This document shows positions 1 through 5,955 of a DNA stretch of 7,853 bases, one piece after another; the stretch's first letter is position 1, and each line of letters begins with the position of its first letter. The DNA comes from Clostridiales bacterium (GTDB lineage: Bacteria > Bacillota_A > Clostridia > Saccharofermentanales > Saccharofermentanaceae), in NCBI GenBank assembly GCA_024695545.1, contig JAILHZ010000113.1, forward strand, positions 1 through 7,853. Direction: 5' to 3'. The notes beneath the pieces are model-generated. The model was not told the DNA's origin and ran no database searches. It was given only the letters and a program-made list of their open reading frames with translations. The position numbers and the translations under genes are program-made.

Positions 1-54
1 ACCTTCGAAGAAAGCGGGAACAAATTCGAAAAAGAAAGATTGATCAGTGAATGA
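1..54 (+). CDS. C-terminal tail of an unidentified upstream protein (partial)
   Basis: Frame 1 is open from the left edge and encodes 17 residues (TFEESGNKFEKERLISE) before a TGA at 52-54. That TGA overlaps the ATG of the next gene in an ATGA arrangement, the usual mark of translational coupling. The MutS-like gene has no good Shine-Dalgarno sequence of its own just upstream, which fits coupling to this reading frame. The peptide is charged and hydrophilic, as expected for a protein tail, but too short to assign to a family. Frame 2 is also open until a TGA at 41-43, so the frame choice rests mainly on the overlap. Confidence 0.5.
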   Translation, partial: TFEESGNKFEKERLISE

Positions 55-1889
55 GCGAAAAAACGGAAAAACGGGATTCGGATCTTCAGAACAGAACCTC
101 AGAGCTTGATCAAGAACTCAATGTGATACGGGAAAAAGCCGGTCGCCTTGCGAACCTTCGTGGTATCAGTTTTATTGGCGTGCTGGCTTTTGTCATTCTC
201 TTTTTTGCTCAGGACAGGAAACTCGCATACCTAATCGGTGCCGGTGCTTTTCTATTGTTATTTATCTTTTTCGTGATTCGTCACGGACGGCTGAAAGCGC
301 AGGCGAAACGTGTTGCCATGCTGCGTGAGATCCACGATCAGTATATCGCGAGGACTCTCCATGATTTTTCAGTTCTTCCTGATGACGGAGAAGATCTTAA
401 GATCGACAAACATGCCTTTTCCGGAGATCTCGATCTGTTCGGAAAGAAATCTCTTTTTCACCTGATCAGTGTCGCTCATACAGGATACGGAAGACGACAA
501 CTTCAGAAGTGGCTTCTGACAGCATCTGAGGAAAAAATGGATCTTTCGGAGATCAACGCACGCCAGAAGGCGGTCGAAGAGCTTTCCGGACAGCTGAAAC
601 TGGTTGAGGAACTGGAAGCGTCTACGAAGCTGAATGTGAAGAAAAAGGCATCTCCTTCGGCACTTCTCGCTTTCATTGCGGCAGAGGTTGCCTCTGCGGG
701 AAACGGGATCCGTATGGTCCGCATCGTAAATACGATCCTTCTGTGGGCAAGCTTTATAGTAGCTCTTTTCCTTAGGGGCTATGTGTTCTTTATCCCGGTT
801 TTCTTCCTGGCGGTACAGCTTTTCCTTATGGTGATCAGCTATAAACCGAATGATGTGACGTTCTCCCTTGTTGAGAAGTTCTATCCTGAACTGCGTGCGT
901 ATTCGAACATCTTTACTGCATTGGAAAGCGTAGATGTGAAGTCGGACTATCTTCAGTCGATCAAGAAACGCTTATACGGGGAAGGGGAGACTGAGGGAAA
1001 AGAACGCACCGCTTCCAATCAGCTGGGTTCGCTTTATAAGACCTGTCTTCTTGTTCAGGCGAGAATGCAGCCGCTGCTTTACTTCGTGCTGAATATCGTG
1101 TTCCCGTTTGACGAACTCTGTCTGGCGCTTCTCGAAAAGTGGAGAAAAACTTCTGGAAGCAGGATCCCGGATAAACTTGAAGCCATCGGTGAATGGGAAG
1201 CGCTCATGAGCCTTGCCACGCTGAATACGGTCTACCCGGACGGTGCTTTTGCCGAGATCAGAGAATCAGATACTCCTTATTTCTCTGCTAAAGGCATCGG
1301 CCATCCGCTGATTGCCGAAAAAACGCTGGTGCGCAATGACTTCGAGCTTAAGAAAGGCTGTGCCATGATCACCGGATCGAATATGTCCGGTAAGACAACG
1401 CTCCTCCGAACGGTAGGTATCAACGCAGTCCTGGCGTTTGCCGGTGCGGTATCTCCTGCAACATCTCTGGAACTGTCTCTTATGAATATCGGCGCTTCGA
1501 TGCGTATTGAGGATAACCTCGGTGAGGGTGTTTCGACATTCTATGCGGAACTGGTGAAGATCGAACGTATCGTAAAGATCGCAGAGAGCGGAAGACCGCT
1601 TTTATTCCTGATCGATGAGATCTTCCGCGGCACCAACTCGAAAGACCGTACGGATGGCGCATGGATCGTTTTGAAGAAACTTCATAAGCCTTCGATCATA
1701 GGTCTGATGTCTACCCACGATTATGAACTTTGTAAGATGAATACGAATGGGGAAGTTGATCTGGTGTATTATCACTTTTCTGAATTTTACGATGATGATG
1801 GCTTGCATTTTGATTATCTTCTGAAAAGTGGCATGTCGACTGAAACAAATGCGAAATATCTAATGAAATTAGTCGGAATCACGGATTAG
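51..1889 (+). CDS. Membrane-associated MutS-family ATPase (MutS core and ATPase domains, no mismatch-recognition domain)
   Basis: This 612-residue protein keeps the MutS clamp/core and ATPase modules but not the N-terminal mismatch-reading domain or a C-terminal Smr domain, so it is neither MutS1 nor MutS2. Hydrophobic stretches at about 39-53 and 58-76 form one predicted membrane hairpin after a charged helical N-terminus, and 223-242 plus 244-263 form a second. The MutS core signature is at about 124-180 (DLDLFG, then SLFHLI and a TGYGRRQLQKWL segment). The ATPase has Walker A GSNMSGKTT (442-450), the STF motif (495-497), Walker B LLFLIDEIFRGTNS (517-530) and the switch histidine in STHDYEL (554-560). 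All ATP-site residues look intact, so it is probably an active ATPase. Such 600-residue MutS-like proteins are widespread in Bacillota with no settled function, and a role in mismatch repair should not be assumed. The start is set by the ATGA overlap with the upstream frame. The spacer that follows carries a separate promoter for lysA. Confidence 0.85.
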   Translation: MSEKTEKRDSDLQNRTSELDQELNVIREKAGRLANLRGISFIGVLAFVILFFAQDRKLAYLIGAGAFLLLFIFFVIRHGRLKAQAKRVAMLREIHDQYIARTLHDFSVLPDDGEDLKIDKHAFSGDLDLFGKKSLFHLISVAHTGYGRRQLQKWLLTASEEKMDLSEINARQKAVEELSGQLKLVEELEASTKLNVKKKASPSALLAFIAAEVASAGNGIRMVRIVNTILLWASFIVALFLRGYVFFIPVFFLAVQLFLMVISYKPNDVTFSLVEKFYPELRAYSNIFTALESVDVKSDYLQSIKKRLYGEGETEGKERTASNQLGSLYKTCLLVQARMQPLLYFVLNIVFPFDELCLALLEKWRKTSGSRIPDKLEAIGEWEALMSLATLNTVYPDGAFAEIRESDTPYFSAKGIGHPLIAEKTLVRNDFELKKGCAMITGSNMSGKTTLLRTVGINAVLAFAGAVSPATSLELSLMNIGASMRIEDNLGEGVSTFYAELVKIERIVKIAESGRPLLFLIDEIFRGTNSKDRTDGAWIVLKKLHKPSIIGLMSTHDYELCKMNTNGEVDLVYYHFSEFYDDDGLHFDYLLKSGMSTETNAKYLMKLVGITD

Positions 1890-1906
1890 ATTATATCTGC
1901 AGTAAC

Positions 1907-1934
1907 TTGAAATTCTGCAGGAGAATGATACAAT
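1907..1934 (+). promoter_or_regulatory. Predicted sigma-A promoter for lysA
   Basis: A -35 box TTGAAA (1907-1912) and a -10 box TACAAT (1929-1934) are separated by 16 bases. The -10 is preceded by TGA, giving an extended -10 (TGN). Transcription would start near 1941, leaving a leader of about 28 bases before the lysA ATG. The location in the 79-base spacer between the MutS-like gene and lysA supports it. It suggests lysA can be transcribed separately from the gene before it. No riboswitch-sized leader is present, so a lysine (L-box) riboswitch is excluded here. Confidence 0.6.
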
Positions 1935-1956
1935 GGTTGCAAAATTGTTGAGAAAA

Positions 1957-1961
1957 TGAGG
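1957..1961 (+). promoter_or_regulatory. Ribosome binding site of lysA
   Basis: TGAGG lies 7 bases before the ATG at 1969 and supports that start over later in-frame ATGs. Confidence 0.6.
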
Positions 1962-1968
1962 TATCGAT

Positions 1969-3216
1969 ATGGACTCCTATACACATCAGATGAACTTTTT
2001 CGGAAATACGGATCCGCAGCAGCTCGTAAAGAAGTACGGCTCTCCGTTATTCGTGTATAACGAGGATATCCTGAGAAGACAGATGAGAAGAGTGGCCGGG
2101 CTGCTTCCGAATCACCGCTTTACCTCCAATTTCTCCATTAAAACGAATTCCAATCTTACGATTCTCAAGATCGCTAATGAGGAAGGTCTAAACGCAGATG
2201 CGATGAGCCCGGGAGAGATCTTCGCGCTGAAGAAGGCGGGATTCCCGGCAGAGCGTATCTTCTATGTATCGAATAACGTTTCCGAAGAAGAGATGCAGTA
2301 TGCGATCGATGAGGGCGTAATTGTCAGCGTAGACAGTCTGTCTCAGCTCGAGATGTACGGTAAGCTGAATCCGGGCGGAAAGCTCTCGGTAAGAATCAAC
2401 CCCGGTGTCGGTGCCGGTCATCACGAGAAGGTCGTTACCGCAGGCAAGAAAACCAAGTTCGGCGTGGCTGCGCAGGATATTGAGAAGATCCGTGGCGTCG
2501 CAGCTAAGTATGATCTTCACATTATCGGATTAAACCAGCATGTAGGCTCACTTTTTATGGATTATAAGCCTTTCCTGGAAGCGTGCCGTAACTTCCTGCA
2601 CTATGCAGAGGAGTTTGACGAGCTTGAGTTCCTTGACTTCGGCGGCGGTTTCGGTACGCCATATCACAAACTTGCCGATGAGCCGGAGTTTGATATTGAG
2701 ACATTTAAGAAAGAACTGGACGCGCTTCTTACCGATTGGAAGAAGAATGGCGGCAAGGATGTGCTTTTCAAGACGGAGCCCGGCCGTTATATCGTTGCTG
2801 AAGGCGGAGTTCTGCTCGGTCAGGTACACTCTGTTAAGGAGAACTACGGTCATAAGTACGTAGGTACGGATATCGGAATGAATGTCCTTATGCGTCCTGA
2901 GCTCTATGATTCCTGGCACGATGTCGAGATCTACAGAGACGGGAAACCGGTTACTGACGGCGAGCGTGAGATCTACTCCGTAGTCGGCAATATCTGTGAA
3001 AGCGGAGATATTGTTGCGAAGGATCGTGAGCTTCCGGTAACTAAGGAGCACGATATCGCAGTGGTCCTGGATGCCGGTGCTTACGGCTTCTCGATGAGTT
3101 CGAACTACAATAACCGTCTGCGTCCTGCAGAAGTTCTGATCAAGAGCGACGGATCTGATGTGCTGATCAGAAGAAGAGAGACTCTTGACGATCTGATGCG
3201 CTGCTTTGACATCTGA
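1969..3216 (+). CDS. lysA: Diaminopimelate decarboxylase
   Basis: This PLP-dependent, fold-III decarboxylase converts meso-diaminopimelate to L-lysine plus CO2 in the cytosol, the last step of lysine synthesis. At 415 residues it has the usual family length. The N-terminal TIM barrel holds the PLP lysine K58 in FSIKTN, the histidine motif HVGS (191-194), the glycine-rich phosphate loop FGGGFG (224-229) and EPGR (270-273). The C-terminal barrel has RPELYDSWH (309-317), the active-site cysteine motif CESGD (343-347) contributed to the partner subunit, and AGAYGFSMSSNYN (369-381). These are diagnostic of DapDC-type enzymes. Related carboxynorspermidine, ornithine or arginine decarboxylases share the fold, but the CESGD and AGAYG contexts match LysA best. 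FSIKTN differs slightly from the common YAVKAN around the PLP lysine but keeps the lysine. No other lysine-pathway gene is in the window. The gene has its own promoter, and the next gene has another, so it may be transcribed alone. Confidence 0.92.
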   Translation: MDSYTHQMNFFGNTDPQQLVKKYGSPLFVYNEDILRRQMRRVAGLLPNHRFTSNFSIKTNSNLTILKIANEEGLNADAMSPGEIFALKKAGFPAERIFYVSNNVSEEEMQYAIDEGVIVSVDSLSQLEMYGKLNPGGKLSVRINPGVGAGHHEKVVTAGKKTKFGVAAQDIEKIRGVAAKYDLHIIGLNQHVGSLFMDYKPFLEACRNFLHYAEEFDELEFLDFGGGFGTPYHKLADEPEFDIETFKKELDALLTDWKKNGGKDVLFKTEPGRYIVAEGGVLLGQVHSVKENYGHKYVGTDIGMNVLMRPELYDSWHDVEIYRDGKPVTDGEREIYSVVGNICESGDIVAKDRELPVTKEHDIAVVLDAGAYGFSMSSNYNNRLRPAEVLIKSDGSDVLIRRRETLDDLMRCFDI

Positions 3217-3251
3217 TTTCGCATTTTCTGACGTTACAGTATTAATATCCC

Positions 3252-3280
3252 TTGTTACATCGCCTTTTATAATTTATAAT
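3252..3280 (+). promoter_or_regulatory. Predicted strong sigma-A promoter for the kinase/vWA/phosphatase operon
   Basis: The -35 box TTGTTA (3252-3257) and the perfect consensus -10 box TATAAT (3275-3280) are separated by the optimal 17 bases. The predicted start of transcription is near 3287, giving a leader of roughly 23 bases before the ATG at 3310. The surrounding spacer is markedly AT-rich compared with the flanking genes. No other promoter of similar quality is seen before the following three genes, so it probably drives the whole series. Confidence 0.7.
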
Positions 3281-3290
3281 ATTATAAGGC
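3262..3290. repeat. Inverted repeat and tandem heptamers over the -10 box (possible operator)
   Basis: Two abutting TTATAAT heptamers (3267-3273, 3274-3280) are followed directly by the inverted copy ATTATAA (3281-3287), so 3274-3287 is a perfect 14-base palindrome. GCCTT (3262-3266) and AAGGC (3286-3290) add a wider dyad with a two-T bulge on the left arm. The -10 hexamer sits inside the structure, so a repressor bound here would block RNA polymerase. As RNA the stem would be AT-rich and weak with no U tract after it, which argues against a terminator for lysA. AT-rich promoter DNA can form palindromes by chance, so the operator role is inference. Confidence 0.45.
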
Positions 3291-3299
3291 AAACTGTCT

Positions 3300-3304
3300 G
3301 GGGG
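3300..3304 (+). promoter_or_regulatory. Ribosome binding site deciding the kinase start
   Basis: GGGGG at 3300-3304 lies 5 bases before the ATG at 3310. A GTG at 3304 is in frame two codons earlier but overlaps this purine run, so it cannot be served by it. The ATG at 3310 is preferred. Confidence 0.65.
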
Positions 3305-3309
3305 TGTTT

Positions 3310-5145
3310 ATGGCTGATTTTGCTGAGATATTACAAACGTATAGTTCGCTCGCTGTGGACTATACAGCATTATATGAACTTGGCGACCCGGGTCTTCTGA
3401 ATTCTCTGGTCGACTATATAATCAATCAGCAGAAGACTGTCTTTGTAAGCAAGTCTTTTAAAGTTCTGCATGAGTGTGTCCAGCGCGCTAACAATCCGAA
3501 AGACAGACCTATCTACGGTTCCATCAAAAATGCGATCCGTTCACTTGTAGACGCGAAGCTCCTTCGTGCCAGCAAGAGTGCTTCCAATGTAGATTTCTTC
3601 CTGGAACATATCGGTAATGAGGATGAGTGCCTCTTTATCGGCCGCAATGGCAACTCCTTCTCCCGACTCCGTAATATCAATGCTTCGGGAAAGTGCGCCG
3701 TTTTTGTTGTTAATCACGGACGGATCAAGTTCTATACATCGCTTTCCGAGTGCTTCGAGGCTGAGAAAGCTTATACTGTCAATCCGATTTCCGGCAACAG
3801 TGATTTTATCGCCAGCGACAATTACTTCAGTGTCGGTGATATTCTCGTTACAGATGACGGCGAGGAGATCACGCTGACCTCACTGATCAGTACCGGAGCG
3901 GAAGGTCTTGTTTTCTGTACCCAGCATGAAGAATGGGTAGCTAAGGTTTATCACCGTGGTGGAATCACCCCTCTCCGCTGGTATAAGCTTATGAAGATGA
4001 GAGCGCTTGAACTGGAGACAGACAACATCTGCTGGCCGTGCCGCCTGCTTTTCTCCAGAAACCGTATTCCTGTCGGCTACATGATGAGAAAGGCTTCGGG
4101 AACGACGATCAGCCGTGCTTTTGACGGACCGGATGCCATGGAGAAGTATTTCCCGGGCTGGACCCGTCTTTCTGTTGTTAATGCTACACTCTCGTTCCTC
4201 TACAGTATGGAGTATCTCCATCTGCACGGCGTTATCGCCGGTGATATCCAGCTGAAGAATGCCATGATCGAGGACGAGGACAATCTTTTCCTGATCGATA
4301 TGGACAGTGTCCAGTATCAGGATCTCCCGTGTCCTGTAGGTACTGAGGAGTTTACCCGCCCCGAACTGTGGGGTAAGTCATTCGTGACATTTCTGCGTCG
4401 TCCGCAGGATGAGGACTACTCGATCTCGATCCTGGTATTTTCCATGCTTTTCTGCGGACAACACCCCTATGCGCAGAGAAACGGTCTGGAGATGTTAAGA
4501 GACGAGATGGAGGCGCATTCTTTCCCGTATACCGTGGATGATTCTGAAAATGAGAGGATCCCGTACGGCGGATATGATAAGATCTGGGATGCACTGACGC
4601 CGGAACTGAAGGAGATGTTCGTCCGCGCATTTAAGGATGGCGATCTTTTCGATTCTCTGGAATGGGCGTGTGCGCTCCGTGAGTACCGCGATAAGCTGGT
4701 TGCGTTCGAGTACCCGAATGCTGAGGTATATCGTGTTTTCCCGTACTTCGTGAAGGAAGTTCAGGCTCCTGTGAAGAAAACAGGTAAACTGAGTATCCGT
4801 GAGGCGGTCATGAACATGAATTCCGCGGAGATGAGCAGCCAGTATACTTCACAGATGCCGTCGGCACATGTGGCAGAGCAGAAGAAGCCGGAAGTGAAGT
4901 ATCCGTCTTTTAAGGGAACTGTACAGCCGCCTGTAAAGAGAGCGACACATGCATCAAGTGAAAACGGTTCACAGTCGAGTGCGCTTATGGCCCGTATGAA
5001 TGCTATGAATGCCAGAAAAGAAGAAAATACGCATACTGAGGCTGTTCCGGAGCCGAAAGAGAAGCCGGCTTCACCGGAACCGAAGGGAAATGAACCTGAA
5101 CAGCATAACGGATTCGGAAGATTCTTCTGGAAGAAGCGGGACTGA
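3310..5145 (+). CDS. YegI-type Ser/Thr protein kinase-like protein with extra N-terminal domain (TerY-P triad kinase)
   Basis: A 611-residue protein predicted to phosphorylate Ser/Thr on partner proteins. Residues 1-150 form an alpha/beta region resembling a PIN-like domain (VDYTALYE near 16-23, VLHEC 52-56, LFIGRNGN 108-115), but the acidic site seems incomplete. The kinase-like domain spans about 175-460: glycine loop GAEGLVF (196-202), ATP lysine K212 in WVAKVYH, and the family-typical WPCRLLF then VGYMM (242-259). The catalytic segment is AGDIQLKN (310-317), with D312 and N317. The metal aspartate D330 is in LIDMDSVQY, GTEEFTRPEL (344-353) takes the APE position, and D369 starts helix F. 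HRD reads AGD, the lysine two residues after D312 is Q314, and DFG reads DMD. I regard these as traits of the YegI-like family rather than decay. Residues 485-600 are a low-complexity tail rich in Pro, Glu and Lys, ending in aromatic/basic FGRFFWKKRD that could touch membrane. It is first in a series with vWA and PP2C genes. Confidence 0.85.
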   Translation: MADFAEILQTYSSLAVDYTALYELGDPGLLNSLVDYIINQQKTVFVSKSFKVLHECVQRANNPKDRPIYGSIKNAIRSLVDAKLLRASKSASNVDFFLEHIGNEDECLFIGRNGNSFSRLRNINASGKCAVFVVNHGRIKFYTSLSECFEAEKAYTVNPISGNSDFIASDNYFSVGDILVTDDGEEITLTSLISTGAEGLVFCTQHEEWVAKVYHRGGITPLRWYKLMKMRALELETDNICWPCRLLFSRNRIPVGYMMRKASGTTISRAFDGPDAMEKYFPGWTRLSVVNATLSFLYSMEYLHLHGVIAGDIQLKNAMIEDEDNLFLIDMDSVQYQDLPCPVGTEEFTRPELWGKSFVTFLRRPQDEDYSISILVFSMLFCGQHPYAQRNGLEMLRDEMEAHSFPYTVDDSENERIPYGGYDKIWDALTPELKEMFVRAFKDGDLFDSLEWACALREYRDKLVAFEYPNAEVYRVFPYFVKEVQAPVKKTGKLSIREAVMNMNSAEMSSQYTSQMPSAHVAEQKKPEVKYPSFKGTVQPPVKRATHASSENGSQSSALMARMNAMNARKEENTHTEAVPEPKEKPASPEPKGNEPEQHNGFGRFFWKKRD

Positions 5146-5178
5146 GTCTTTCGGATGCGGACTTTATGATCGATAACA

Positions 5179-5194
5179 ATGCCGGAAACGGCAT
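5179..5194 (+). other. GAAA-tetraloop stem-loop in the leader of the vWA gene
   Basis: ATGCCG (5179-5184) pairs perfectly with CGGCAT (5189-5194) around a GAAA (GNRA) tetraloop. It lies in the 66-base gap between the kinase stop and the vWA start, ending 3 bases before GGAGG. No U tract follows, so it is unlikely to be an intrinsic terminator. It may protect an mRNA end after cleavage, uncouple expression of the two genes, or affect access to the ribosome site. The role is inferred; the pairing is seen directly. Confidence 0.55.
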
Positions 5195-5197
5195 CTT

Positions 5198-5202
5198 GGA
5201 GG
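5198..5202 (+). promoter_or_regulatory. Ribosome binding site deciding the vWA start
   Basis: GGAGG is 9 bases before the ATG at 5212. In-frame ATGs at 5179 (inside the hairpin) and 5203 (immediately after GGAGG) are not properly spaced from any ribosome site, so 5212 is chosen. Confidence 0.7.
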
Positions 5203-5211
5203 ATGAATTAT

Positions 5212-5952
5212 ATGAGTAATGAAGTTGGTGGCTTTTCAAAATCGGATTTCGGCAGCAGCACGAGACGCCGTCTGCCGATCTGCTTCTGTCTGGATATAAG
5301 CGGTTCTATGACCGGTTACCCGATCGATCAGCTCAATGATGGTCTTCAGAGCTTTTTCGCATCGATCCGTGAGAATGAAGAGACCAGATCTTCCGCAGAT
5401 ATCGCGATCATCACCTTCGGCGGTTCCGTAGATATTTTCCTTCCTTTCGGTAAGACAGGACAGAATTCGTCGATCCCGCGTCTTCAGGCGACAACAAGCC
5501 TTACACCGATCGGTGAAGGTATCCTTACTGCACTCGAGCTTTTGAATGCCCGTAAAGAGGGCTACAAGGAAATGGGTATCAAGTACTATCAGCCCTGGCT
5601 GGTCGTTATTACCGACGGTGCGCCGCAGGGAACTAACGCTGTCGAGAATATGGAGAAGGCGATCGAGGCCGTACGTGAGCTCGAAGATAATGACAAGCTT
5701 GTGGTATTTAATATCGGTGTCGGTTCGAGTGCGGACTTCCCGATGCTGCAGCGTCTTTCCGGAAAGAGAGAAAAACCGATCTCGATCAGCACGGCCCAGT
5801 TTGGTAAACTCTTCGCCTTCCTCGGATCGAGTAGTTCCTCTGTTGTATCGAACAGCATGAACAACGATGCGCTTTATAATCTCAACACAGAACCGGAAGG
5901 GAACCCCATGGCGATGGATGATTTCTTCAAGGCAATCGAGGAGAATCAGTGA
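5212..5952 (+). CDS. TerY/YegL-type von Willebrand factor A domain protein
   Basis: A 246-residue cytosolic protein made almost wholly of one vWA domain. The metal-ion-dependent adhesion site is complete: DISGS (28-32) after a hydrophobic strand, the threonine T98 in LTPIGEGI, and D135 in VITDGAPQG (132-140). Such domains bind Mg2+ and dock partner proteins. In TerY-P type modules the vWA protein is thought to act as a scaffold or switch next to the kinase and phosphatase, and that role is inferred here from context. There is no signal peptide or membrane segment. The Ser-rich run GSSSSSVVSNS (205-215) near the C-terminus could be a phosphorylation target, but this is speculative. Length and single-domain build agree with E. 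coli YegL-like proteins. The gene is followed after only 3 bases by the phosphatase gene, which implies coupled translation. A tellurite-resistance role should not be read from the family name. Confidence 0.9.
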   Translation: MSNEVGGFSKSDFGSSTRRRLPICFCLDISGSMTGYPIDQLNDGLQSFFASIRENEETRSSADIAIITFGGSVDIFLPFGKTGQNSSIPRLQATTSLTPIGEGILTALELLNARKEGYKEMGIKYYQPWLVVITDGAPQGTNAVENMEKAIEAVRELEDNDKLVVFNIGVGSSADFPMLQRLSGKREKPISISTAQFGKLFAFLGSSSSSVVSNSMNNDALYNLNTEPEGNPMAMDDFFKAIEENQ

Positions 5953-5955
5953 TCC

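Noticed and set aside
1897..1920. Two CTGCAG sites with a 12-base gap after the MutS-like gene, considered as a terminator.
   Set aside because: Each arm is only 6 bases and itself palindromic, the loop is long, there is no U tract, and the region overlaps the predicted lysA promoter.
1890..1968. Lysine riboswitch in front of lysA.
   Set aside because: The spacer is only 79 bases and the predicted leader about 28 bases, far too short for the L-box aptamer, and no matching conserved segments are seen.
2548..3051. 167-codon antisense frame within lysA.
   Set aside because: It lies wholly opposite a gene with complete catalytic motifs, has no recognisable domain and no convincing ribosome site.
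3304..3309. GTG at 3304 as the kinase start.
   Set aside because: It overlaps the purine run that should serve as ribosome site; the ATG at 3310 has proper 5-base spacing.
3206..3400. 64-codon + strand frame overlapping the lysA end and kinase start.
   Set aside because: It spans the AT-rich promoter spacer, overlaps both real genes and has no family features.
5179..5211. Earlier in-frame ATGs (5179 and 5203) for the vWA gene.
   Set aside because: 5179 lies inside a stable hairpin with no ribosome site, and 5203 touches GGAGG directly. The ATG at 5212 is well spaced, and the extra 11 residues are not vWA-like.
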